Assembly: GCA_945861385.1 (NCBI GenBank)
Contig: CAMAUI010000031.1
Coordinates: 1 to 40,390 of the forward strand
Origin: Prosthecobacter debontii
GTDB lineage: Bacteria > Verrucomicrobiota > Verrucomicrobiia > Chthoniobacterales > Chthoniobacteraceae
Direction: 5' to 3'
Length of the DNA: 40,390 nucleotides
Position numbers and translations under genes: made by a program. How positions within the stretch are numbered: position 1 is the first letter of the stretch; the number at the start of each line of letters is the position of its first letter. The notes under the pieces were generated by a model. That model was not told where the DNA came from, ran no database searches, and saw only the letters and a list, made by a program, of their open reading frames with translations. Of the stretch, positions 33,445 to 40,390 are shown piece after piece.

Positions 33445-34762
33445 TTGTCGCCAATAAGGTTGGTTCTTGTCGTGAATCGGTTTCGTTGCCCGGCTGCAAT
33501 CGCAGAAATCGTGCGAGATCTCCCGCCATTCTCTCAGAGAGCGAAACTGTGACAATTGCGTCTTCGCCATCGTATTCCACGTGGTGCACGCTCCCCGTGC
33601 GGTGGAGCCGTGCGAGCAGGGCGGACTCGGAGGGCGGGAGCCGCAGCACTCGTGTGACCGCGCCCGGCGCGGCAAGCCCGGCCATGCGATCAAGCAGCGC
33701 GGGCAGTCCCTCGCCGGTGTGGACGCTGATGAAAAGCGCGTCCGGATAATGCGTCCGCAGGCCATGGAGCACGCCCGGATCCTCCACCAGATCCACTTTG
33801 TTGAAGACCACGAGCATGGGCCGCTCCGCCGCTCCAAGCTCTTCGAGCACCTTCATGGTGGTGCAGAAAAACTCCGCCACTTCCGGCGCGCCGGCATCGA
33901 GGAGGTGGATTAAAAAATCCGCCTGCGCTGCCTCTTCGAGCGTGGCCTTGAACGCCTCGACGAGCCGGTGCGGGAGCTTGCGGACGAAGCCCACGGTGTC
34001 CGTCAGCAGCAGCGGTTGTTTTGACGGCAGGGCGACCTTTCGCGTCGTGGTGTCGAGCGTGGCGAAGAGCTTGTCCTCCACGAGCACGTCGGCTCCGGTG
34101 AGCCGGCGCAGCAGGGAGGATTTTCCGGAGTTGGTGTAGCCGACGATCGCGCAATTCGGCACTGGCGTCCGCTGGCGGTCCTTGCGCTGGGTGGCCCGCG
34201 CGCTGCGGATTTGCGCCAGCTCGCGCTTGAGCCTGTCCATCGCCTTCCACATCCGCCTGCGATCCTGTTCGAGCTGGCTTTCGCCTTCGCCCTTTCCGCC
34301 GATCCCGCCGTCCTGGCCGCCGAGGTGGCCCCATGCGCGGGTGAGGCGCGGCAGGCCGTATTCGAGCTGGGCAAGTTCGATCTGGAGGCGGGCTTCCCTC
34401 GTTCGCGCGCGCCCGGCGAAAATATCCATGATCACCTTCTGCCGGTCGAGCACGGGGACGCCGGCGAGAGTCTCCCAGTTCCGCTGCTGGCTCGGAGTGA
34501 GATCGTGGTCGAAAATAAGTGCGCCGAGATTCTCCGCTTTCGCGCGGGCCGCAATCTCCTCCGCCTTGCCTGAGCCGAGGAGATAGCGGGCGTGCATTTC
34601 GCGGTGGAAAATGAGCGTCCGGCCTGCGATCGCCGGGCCGAGAGTCCGCACGAGATCCTCCAGTTCCCTGAGCAGGCTCGCGGCATGTTCACGGACAGCT
34701 TGATCGGTGTAGGATCCGATGAGAAGCGCCGGTCCAGTGATGCGCGGTGCGGTTTCAAACAT
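33425..34762 (-). CDS. hflX: GTPase HflX
   Basis: 445 residues. The N-terminal HflX domain (about 1-195) carries the family phrases HREMHARYLLGSGKAEEI, FDHDLTPSQQRNWE and GGKGEGESQLEQDRRR. The G domain follows: G1 GYTNSGKS at 208-215, G2 within FATLDTTTR, G3 DTVGF, G4 NKVD. HflX binds the 50S ribosomal subunit and splits stalled or hibernating ribosomes, often under heat stress. It is divergent from the hybrid kinase gene, with 108 bp between them and no clear promoter that I can defend. Confidence 0.95.
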   Translation of the reverse strand: MFETAPRITGPALLIGSYTDQAVREHAASLLRELEDLVRTLGPAIAGRTLIFHREMHARYLLGSGKAEEIAARAKAENLGALIFDHDLTPSQQRNWETLAGVPVLDRQKVIMDIFAGRARTREARLQIELAQLEYGLPRLTRAWGHLGGQDGGIGGKGEGESQLEQDRRRMWKAMDRLKRELAQIRSARATQRKDRQRTPVPNCAIVGYTNSGKSSLLRRLTGADVLVEDKLFATLDTTTRKVALPSKQPLLLTDTVGFVRKLPHRLVEAFKATLEEAAQADFLIHLLDAGAPEVAEFFCTTMKVLEELGAAERPMLVVFNKVDLVEDPGVLHGLRTHYPDALFISVHTGEGLPALLDRMAGLAAPGAVTRVLRLPPSESALLARLHRTGSVHHVEYDGEDAIVTVSLSERMAGDLARFLRLQPGNETDSRQEPTLLATTATENA

Positions 34763-34870
34763 GAAGGCGGGGAGGATACCGCGCCGTGTGTGGAGAGCAA
34801 CCGGGGATTCCTTGGGAAGACAAGGGGTTCTCTGGCCTGATCACTGCTTATTGGCGGGGAAATCAACGCC

Positions 34871-37498
34871 GTGCCAACCGCAGCCCACCCAAATCCGCAA
34901 ACAAGTCTTCCGTCCGTGCGCACCTCATACCTGAGGTCCAAGGAACCGGCGAATCTGCCGGAAGCGCAGCCGAAGCAAGTCGAACAGCGCAGCGTTCCGC
35001 GCGGGCGGGTGGATCGGAAATTCCTGGTTTGCGGAGTTTCAATGCTCGTCCTTGCGGTGGGCGCGATTCTCGGCGGCATCGCCGGGGCCTTCGGTCTCGT
35101 CTCACGGTGGGCCTCCGTGACGATTGTGGGCGTCGGAACAACCGGCATGCTTCTCGCAGCCCTGTTTGCCTTCCGCTCGCTCTTCACCGTGTTGGACCCG
35201 CTCCAGGGCTTTGTGAGCAGGCTGCGCTATTTTGCCGGTGCATTTCGCAGGGCAGGCGATGGAAAGCCGCAGGTGTTGCCGGGCGAATTGCAGCCGGGAG
35301 AGATTGCGGAACTTTCCGAGGTGTTCAGGCGCGCGGTCGAGGGGAGCCACGAGGATCGCGAGCGCCTCGTGAAGAAAAACGCGGAACTGCAGAAGCTGAA
35401 CGAGCAACTGGCGGAGACCTCCAAAAAAGTGGAGGCCTTCGCCATGCGCGCGGGCGATGCCAACAGCGCCAAGCGCGACTTTCTCGCGGTGATGAGCCAT
35501 GAAATTCGCACCCCGGTGAACGGCATCATCGGGATGACCGAACTCGCCCTCCAGTCCAATCCCACCGACACGCAACGCGAGCATCTCGACATGATCAATT
35601 CATGCGCGGATTCCCTGCTCGTGCTGCTCAATGACATTCTCGACTTCTCAAAAATCGAGGCCGGGAAACTCGAACTCGAGCGCACCGAGTTCAGCATCCG
35701 CGAGCTTTTCGGCGAAGCCCTCACCATCCTGGCCCTGCGCGCCCATTCCAAAAAGCTCGAACTCCTCGTGCATATCCGGCCCGAAGTGCCCGACATTCTC
35801 ATCGGGGATCCGCACCGCTTGCGGCAGGTCATCATGAATCTCGTCGGCAACGCGCTGAAATTCACGGAGGCTGGCGAGATCCTCGTGCGGGTCGAAAACT
35901 CGAAGTGGGTTGAGGGCAATGCCGAGCTGCTGTTCTCGGTTTCCGACACCGGGATCGGCATCCCCGCTGACCGGATCGGCACGATCTTCACGGCATTCAG
36001 CCAGGCCGACTATTCCACCACCCGGCGCTTTGGCGGCACAGGCCTCGGGCTTGCGATTTCCCAGCAGATTGTCCAGCTCATGAAGGGCGAACTGCTCGTG
36101 GAAAGCGAAGTCGGACACGGCAGCACGTTCCGCTTTAGTGCCCGGTTTGGATTCCAGAAAGGCGGCGCGGCTCATGACTATAAGGTCGAGGAATTCCGCG
36201 GAAAACGCGCGCTCATCCTCGACACGAACGAGCGCAGTCACCTGATCACCGCCGAGATCCTGAGCAATTGGCGGGTGAAACACACCGCGGCCGCAAACAT
36301 CGAGGAGGCCCTTGCCGCAATCGCCACTGCTCGAACGGACGGCGAGCCCTTTGACTTCGTCATTGCCGATGCCGTGTTCGACACCAGCCAAGGGCTCCAA
36401 CTCGCGGGCGCGATCAGCTCCGATCCCGAAATCGCGGACACCCGCCTTGTGCTGCTCGTCGCCTCGGGATTCAACACGGATGCCGCCAGGGCGCGCCACC
36501 CGGCCATCCGCTCCGCGATTCCGAAGCCTGTGAGCACGCGCGCCCTGCGGACGGCCCTGGGCAAGGCGCTCGAAACTCCGGGAGGGATTAGCACGATGAC
36601 CGTCCACAAGGATCCCGGCATCCCCGAGCAGCGCAAACTCACCGTCCTCGTCGCCGAGGACAACATCGTCAACCAGCGCCTTGTGCTTCTGAATCTCGAG
36701 GGCTGGGGCCACCGTGTCCTCCTCGCCAATGACGGCCGGGAAGCAGTTGAGGTTTTTGGAAAAGAGCCGTGCGATCTGATTCTGATGGATCTCCAGATGC
36801 CGCGCTTCAGCGGTATCGAAGCAGCCACTGCGATCCGCGCCATGGAGCAAAAGGGCGATCTTGGCCGCACCCCGATCCTGGCCCTGAGCGCGAACGTCCT
36901 CAAGGGCATCCGGGACGAGTGCAGCAAGAGCGGGATGGATGGCTACGTCTCAAAGCCCGTCCGCCAGCGCGACCTGCTCGATGCGGTGAATCGCGTCGTT
37001 CCGGACTTCTTTGTGGATCCAGTTGCGGCCGCCGAATACCTCAAAAGCACCACTCAGAAAACGCATCCCGCAGCCGTTGCTGCAAGCGTGTTTGGCCCCG
37101 GAAAAGCGGCCTCACCCACACCCGCCGCAGACGCCCCGCCTTACGATCGCCCGGTGCTGATGGAGAACCTCAGCGGCGATCTCGGCAAGCTCGGCGAAGT
37201 AATCATCATGTACCGCGAAGCCGATGCTCCCCGGCTGCTCGATGACCTCGCCGGCGCACTGGATCGCGCTGATTGCACCGCCGTCGCGGAAGCCGCGCAC
37301 GGGCTGAAAGGCATGGTCGGCGCCTTCTGCGCGACCCATGCGTGGAACTTCGCCTGCGATCTTGAAGTGGCCGGACGTGAAAACTCCGCTGCTACGATCC
37401 GCGCCGCTGCCGATGCTTTTGTCCAGTCCCTCCGCGAGCTTCTTTCAGCCTTGGAAAAAGAGGCGGGCATCGAACACCGGGACATCGCCTGGAATTGA
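34871..37498 (+). CDS. Hybrid sensor histidine kinase with two receivers and an HPt domain
   Basis: 875 residues from GTG 34871. Two close membrane helices (about 57-80 and 85-107) have almost no periplasmic loop between them, then a linker coiled coil. HisKA carries phospho-acceptor His210 in [15 protein letters not shown]. The ATPase domain has the N box (LVGNALKF), DTGIGI and [10 protein letters not shown] first receiver (about 440-570) is degenerate: it reads LILDTNE where the acidic pair should be. The second receiver (about 590-715) is intact, with AEDN and Asp640 in LMDLQMP. An HPt domain ends the protein, with His810 in [11 protein letters not shown]. This is a complete His-Asp-His relay in one chain. 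The input signal and output regulator are unknown; no response regulator gene is adjacent. Confidence 0.93.
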   Translation: MPTAAHPNPQTSLPSVRTSYLRSKEPANLPEAQPKQVEQRSVPRGRVDRKFLVCGVSMLVLAVGAILGGIAGAFGLVSRWASVTIVGVGTTGMLLAALFAFRSLFTVLDPLQGFVSRLRYFAGAFRRAGDGKPQVLPGELQPGEIAELSEVFRRAVEGSHEDRERLVKKNAELQKLNEQLAETSKKVEAFAMRAGDANSAKRDFLAVMSHEIRTPVNGIIGMTELALQSNPTDTQREHLDMINSCADSLLVLLNDILDFSKIEAGKLELERTEFSIRELFGEALTILALRAHSKKLELLVHIRPEVPDILIGDPHRLRQVIMNLVGNALKFTEAGEILVRVENSKWVEGNAELLFSVSDTGIGIPADRIGTIFTAFSQADYSTTRRFGGTGLGLAISQQIVQLMKGELLVESEVGHGSTFRFSARFGFQKGGAAHDYKVEEFRGKRALILDTNERSHLITAEILSNWRVKHTAAANIEEALAAIATARTDGEPFDFVIADAVFDTSQGLQLAGAISSDPEIADTRLVLLVASGFNTDAARARHPAIRSAIPKPVSTRALRTALGKALETPGGISTMTVHKDPGIPEQRKLTVLVAEDNIVNQRLVLLNLEGWGHRVLLANDGREAVEVFGKEPCDLILMDLQMPRFSGIEAATAIRAMEQKGDLGRTPILALSANVLKGIRDECSKSGMDGYVSKPVRQRDLLDAVNRVVPDFFVDPVAAAEYLKSTTQKTHPAAVAASVFGPGKAASPTPAADAPPYDRPVLMENLSGDLGKLGEVIIMYREADAPRLLDDLAGALDRADCTAVAEAAHGLKGMVGAFCATHAWNFACDLEVAGRENSAATIRAAADAFVQSLRELLSALEKEAGIEHRDIAWN

Positions 37499-37506
37499 GC
37501 GCGCCG

Positions 37507-39507
37507 TCACACCACCTCGACAGGACACTCCGGCAGCGCCTTTAGAAAAGCCCTGCCATAGCTCTTCGTGAGGATGCGCGGATCGAGGATGGCGACGATG
37601 CCCTTGTCTTTCTTCGTGCGGATGAGGCGGCCCACTCCCTGCCGCAGTTCGAGGATCGCCTCGGGCAGCGAGTAATCGCGAAATGGGTCCCCGCCCGCCG
37701 CTTCGATCGCCTCGAGCCGTGCCTCGATCAGCGGCGTGTCCGGAACCGCGAAGGGCAGGCGGGTGATGATGACGTTGCTCAGCGCTTCTCCCGGCACATC
37801 CACCCCGCTCCAAAAACTCTTCGTGCCAAAAAGCACATGGCCCCGGTCGCGCTTGAACTCCTGGATGATCCGCGTGCGCGACATCCCCTCGCCCTGCACC
37901 AGCAGAGTCCACTCGTGCTTCTCGTCAAACGGCTCCCGGCAGATCGCCGCGACGCCCTGCATCGTTTTGTAGCTCGTGAAAAGCACGAACGCACGCCCGT
38001 CAGTCATCTGCACAAACTCCGTGATGCGCGCCGCGAGCGCCTCCTCGTAGCCCGCATCGCGCGGATCAGGCATCTTCTTGGTCACGTAGAGCCGCATCTG
38101 CCGCGGATAATCGAACGGCGACCCGACGCGCAGTCCGCGCACCTCCTCGGCCCCGATCCGGCGGCGGAAGTATTCGAGGTGCTCGCCGCCAATGCTGAGC
38201 GTGGCACTCGTCAGGATGCTCGTCTTTCCCTCGCTGAAAATCAGCGCCCGCAAATGTGCCGCGATGTCCACCGGCGCCGCGTGCAGCGCATGGTGCGTGC
38301 CGCTCTTCCCCGTTTGCTCGACCCAGTACACATGATCCCCGGCATCCTGCTTCAGGAACGTCGCAAGATTGCCGCGCGCATCGCGGATCTTCCGGCCGAG
38401 ATCCTGAAGCTCGGCCTTCGTCACCTCGTCGTCCGTCGCCTTGATCGTCTGCACGACGAGCGTCTGGAGTTTCGTCAGATCCCCGCTGAGCGTATCCGGC
38501 ACGAAGTCCGGCTGCCGCACGCGGTACTCCCGCCCCTTTTTGAAATCCGCCGCCTCGCCGACCTTCGCGAAGAACGCGTCCGCGCGCTCGAGCGTCTCCG
38601 TGACCGCGCGGATGCCTTCGGCCTTCCGAAGCATTTGGAAAAGCCCCTTCTTCGTCTTCGCATTGTACAGACGCTGCAGCGCGTACCGCAGGCCGAACTG
38701 CGAAACCGAAAGCCCGATCATCTTCGACGCCACAGCCTCCACCGTGTGCGCCTCGTCGAGGATCACGAAGTCGTTTGCAAAAAGATAGCCGCTCTCATTT
38801 TCCACAGCCTCCGCGATGCCGCCGAGGCTGAGGAAAAACAGCGTGTGATTGAGCACCACCACATCCGCGCCGATCAGCGCCTTGCGCACGTTCTGGTAGT
38901 GACAGCGCGGATTCGTGCCGCAGGACTTCGCTGTGCAGATGTGCGGCTCGCTGCAAACCTGCGCCCACACCGTGGAATCCGGCTCCACCTCGAGGTCGCT
39001 CAGCGAGCCGTCCGCGGTCGTCTGCGCCCACTCCCAGATGCGCTTCAGCTCCTCCATCTCCGTCGTGCTGAAAAGCTCCCCCGCCTGCTGCATCGCCCGC
39101 TCCAGCCGCAGCGGGCACACGTAATTGGCGCGGCCCTTCCACAGCATCGCCGAGAACCCATCGCTCCCGAATTCTTCCGCAAGAATCTTCCGCACGATCG
39201 GGATGTCCTTCTGAAAAAGCTGCTCCTGCAAATTGATCGTGTGCGTGGAAATGATCGCCTTCTTCCGGTGCGCGTGCGCCCACAGCACGCTCGGGATCAG
39301 GTAGGCCAGAGACTTGCCCACCCCCGTGCCCGCCTCCACCACGAGGTGCCGCCCCTCCGCCAGCGCGCCCGCCACGGCCACCGCCATCTCCTGCTGCTCC
39401 GGGCGGAACTCGAAATTGCTCGCCTGCGACAGCAGGCCCTCCGGCGAAAAAATATGCCGGATTCGCTCGGGAAAATCGCTCGCTGGCCCGCTGCCGATGG
39501 AAATCAC
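37507..39507 (-). CDS. dinG: DinG-type iron-sulfur ATP-dependent DNA helicase
   Basis: 666 residues from GTG 39507 ([16 protein letters not shown]). The frame is open to 39657, but those 50 residues are Arg/Gly/Cys-rich and unlike the family. Walker [10 protein letters not shown] is at 58-66. Candidate cysteines for the XPD/DinG 4Fe-4S cluster are C131, C185, C191, C196 and C202 ([18 protein letters not shown]). Motif II DEAH is at 251-254, and the C-terminal helicase half includes [20 protein letters not shown] and [13 protein letters not shown]. Family members unwind DNA or R-loops 5' to 3'. It converges on the hybrid kinase with an 8-nt gap. Confidence 0.92.
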   Translation of the reverse strand: MISIGSGPASDFPERIRHIFSPEGLLSQASNFEFRPEQQEMAVAVAGALAEGRHLVVEAGTGVGKSLAYLIPSVLWAHAHRKKAIISTHTINLQEQLFQKDIPIVRKILAEEFGSDGFSAMLWKGRANYVCPLRLERAMQQAGELFSTTEMEELKRIWEWAQTTADGSLSDLEVEPDSTVWAQVCSEPHICTAKSCGTNPRCHYQNVRKALIGADVVVLNHTLFFLSLGGIAEAVENESGYLFANDFVILDEAHTVEAVASKMIGLSVSQFGLRYALQRLYNAKTKKGLFQMLRKAEGIRAVTETLERADAFFAKVGEAADFKKGREYRVRQPDFVPDTLSGDLTKLQTLVVQTIKATDDEVTKAELQDLGRKIRDARGNLATFLKQDAGDHVYWVEQTGKSGTHHALHAAPVDIAAHLRALIFSEGKTSILTSATLSIGGEHLEYFRRRIGAEEVRGLRVGSPFDYPRQMRLYVTKKMPDPRDAGYEEALAARITEFVQMTDGRAFVLFTSYKTMQGVAAICREPFDEKHEWTLLVQGEGMSRTRIIQEFKRDRGHVLFGTKSFWSGVDVPGEALSNVIITRLPFAVPDTPLIEARLEAIEAAGGDPFRDYSLPEAILELRQGVGRLIRTKKDKGIVAILDPRILTKSYGRAFLKALPECPVEVV

Positions 39508-39720
39508 CCATCCGCGATACGTGCCCTGCGCGGAAGCCGCAAGCGCGGGTTCCTGAGCTTGCCGTCCTTGTGCCCGACGCCCACCGCACGCCCCGATGAA
39601 CATCCCCCGCCGCCATTTGCACCCTTCATCAGCCTGCTCGCCACTTCGCAGCCGCATCTTGCCGTGCAGGCCAGCCCAAATGGCTGGAACTCAAACCCAG
39701 CGCATGGGGACAAAATACCG

Positions 39721-39748
39721 TTGACGCTTGCCGCTCACCCTCTAGCTT
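39721..39748 (+). promoter_or_regulatory. Putative sigma-70 promoter upstream of the NDK-like gene
   Basis: TTGACG (39721-39726) and TAGCTT (39743-39748) are spaced by 16 bp, with a predicted start near 39755, about 90 nt before the ATG at 39844. The leader then runs into a terminator-like hairpin. The rest of the 336-bp gap between dinG and this gene (39508-39720) shows no other feature that I can support, apart from the rejected dinG N-terminal extension. Confidence 0.4.
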
Positions 39749-39790
39749 CTCCGCCCCGCTGACAAAACGATACTTTTCCTAAAAAAACGT

Positions 39791-39836
39791 AACCCACGTT
39801 GTTGGCTGATTTTCAGCGGGCAACGCGGGTTTTTTT
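39791..39836 (+). terminator. Intrinsic-terminator-like hairpin in the leader of the NDK-like gene
   Basis: AACCCACGTTG (39791-39801) pairs with CAACGCGGGTT (39821-39831), with one A-C mismatch. A nested GCTGA/TCAGC stem fills the loop, and seven T residues (39830-39836) follow at once. This is a textbook rho-independent terminator, but it lies 7 nt before the start codon of the next gene on the same strand. It could be an attenuator of that gene or the end of a short RNA made from the promoter at 39721. An A-tract at 39780-39787 would let it also act on the other strand. Confidence 0.72.
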
Positions 39837-39843
39837 GACCACC

Positions 39844-40390
39844 ATGCCTGACGAACTTTCCTACGTGTTATTGACGCCTTACTCGATCCGCAAATCCCGG
39901 ACGGGCGGCATCCTCGCACGTCTCCTGCCCCGCACGGGGCTGGATCTGGTCGCGGCGCGCATGTTCACTCCGAGCGCGGAACTGGCGGAGAAATATGCGG
40001 CCGGTCTCGTCACCGATGACCAGCCGGATCATCGGGCTGCGCAGGAACTCATCCGCGACTACGTGCTGTCCACTTTCACCGCAAAAGGCCCGGGGACAAA
40101 ACCGCGCGTGATGATGCTTGTCTTCCGCGGCAAGGACGCCGTGAACAAGGTGCGCGAGTGTGTGGGGCACATCCTGCACGAGCGCACGAGCAGCGAGACG
40201 ATCCGCGACACCTACGGCGACTACCTCACGGACGCGCAGGGGAATGTGGTTTACTTTGAGCCTGCCGCGCTCGCTCCGCCGGATGTAGCCAGCGCAAAAC
40301 GCGATTTGCAGCTCTGGGCTCAGTATTCGGATGCCGATGGCGGGCTTTTGGAAAACGCGATCGAGCATGCCCCCGGCACGCGGATCGAGC
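39844..40390 (+). CDS. Nucleoside-diphosphate-kinase-fold protein, 3' end outside window
   Basis: 182 codons are visible before the window ends. The first 140 follow the NDK fold: SYVLLTPYSIRKSRTGGILA where NDK has its opening strand and Lys-containing helix, then VMMLVFRGKDAVNKVRECVG matching the nucleotide-contact strand, and SSETIRDTYGDYLT matching the TIRGDFG block. The catalytic N-x-x-H-G-S-D motif is absent; the chain instead reads AQGNVVYFEPAALAPPD. Hence phosphotransfer by the usual phosphohistidine is not expected. The protein is longer than a standard NDK of about 140 residues. A terminator-like hairpin sits directly ahead of it and there is no ribosome binding site. Confidence 0.72.
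   Translation, partial: MPDELSYVLLTPYSIRKSRTGGILARLLPRTGLDLVAARMFTPSAELAEKYAAGLVTDDQPDHRAAQELIRDYVLSTFTAKGPGTKPRVMMLVFRGKDAVNKVRECVGHILHERTSSETIRDTYGDYLTDAQGNVVYFEPAALAPPDVASAKRDLQLWAQYSDADGGLLENAIEHAPGTRIE

Noticed and set aside
39508..39657. 50-codon N-terminal extension of the DinG-type helicase
   Set aside because: Low-complexity Arg/Gly/Cys-rich sequence with no family resemblance; the GTG at 39507 begins the conserved part.
1..40390. tRNA or rRNA genes
   Set aside because: I read for cloverleaf and rRNA landmarks by eye and saw none; a covariance-model search would be needed to exclude them fully.

Overview
The window is high-GC bacterial chromosome with very little non-coding DNA. 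The gene families point to the Verrucomicrobiota/PVC superphylum: a PSCyt1-DUF1549-DUF1553 protein with a Tat-exported DUF1501 partner, two CotH-family proteins, a fused SecD-SecF, and a 20S proteasome served by a Pup-like modifier of the UBact type. The lineage is inferred from gene content; no rRNA gene is present. Most start codons have no recognisable Shine-Dalgarno sequence; pyrR is the clear exception.

Layout. 1-3565: tail of a surface-type protein, a hexapeptide acyltransferase, a sigma-54-dependent response regulator and a class I phosphomannose isomerase. 3594-5561 (minus): a compact operon of a 58-residue UBact, proteasome beta (prcB) and proteasome alpha (prcA), which is the most notable system here. 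5676-11337 (minus): a DUF1553 cytochrome and a DUF1501 protein split by a GxxExxY nuclease-like gene that is bracketed by arrays of a 15-bp repeat. 11573-17001: hrpB, then divergent yajC and secDF. 17086-22393: two divergent CotH-kinase-family secreted proteins. 22402-24875: a 287-bp palindromic repeat, aspS and a small zinc-ribbon membrane protein. 24872-29239 (minus): a pyrimidine operon, orf71-pyrR-pyrB-DNA methyltransferase-pyrC, with a PyrR-binding hairpin that covers the pyrR ribosome binding site. 29340-34762: a histone-deacetylase-like hydrolase, a 1035-residue coiled-coil protein and hflX. 34871-40390: a hybrid histidine kinase, a DinG-type helicase and the start of an NDK-fold protein that lacks the usual active-site histidine motif and sits behind a terminator-like hairpin.

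How genes work together. UBact, PrcB and PrcA would form a tagging-and-degradation pathway like Pup-proteasome. UBact ends in Gly-Gln, so by analogy with Pup it should need a Dop-type deamidase, a PafA-type ligase and an ARC/Mpa ATPase; none of these is in the window. PyrR, PyrB and PyrC cover two early steps of UMP synthesis and their feedback control. YajC and SecDF are accessory parts of the Sec translocon.
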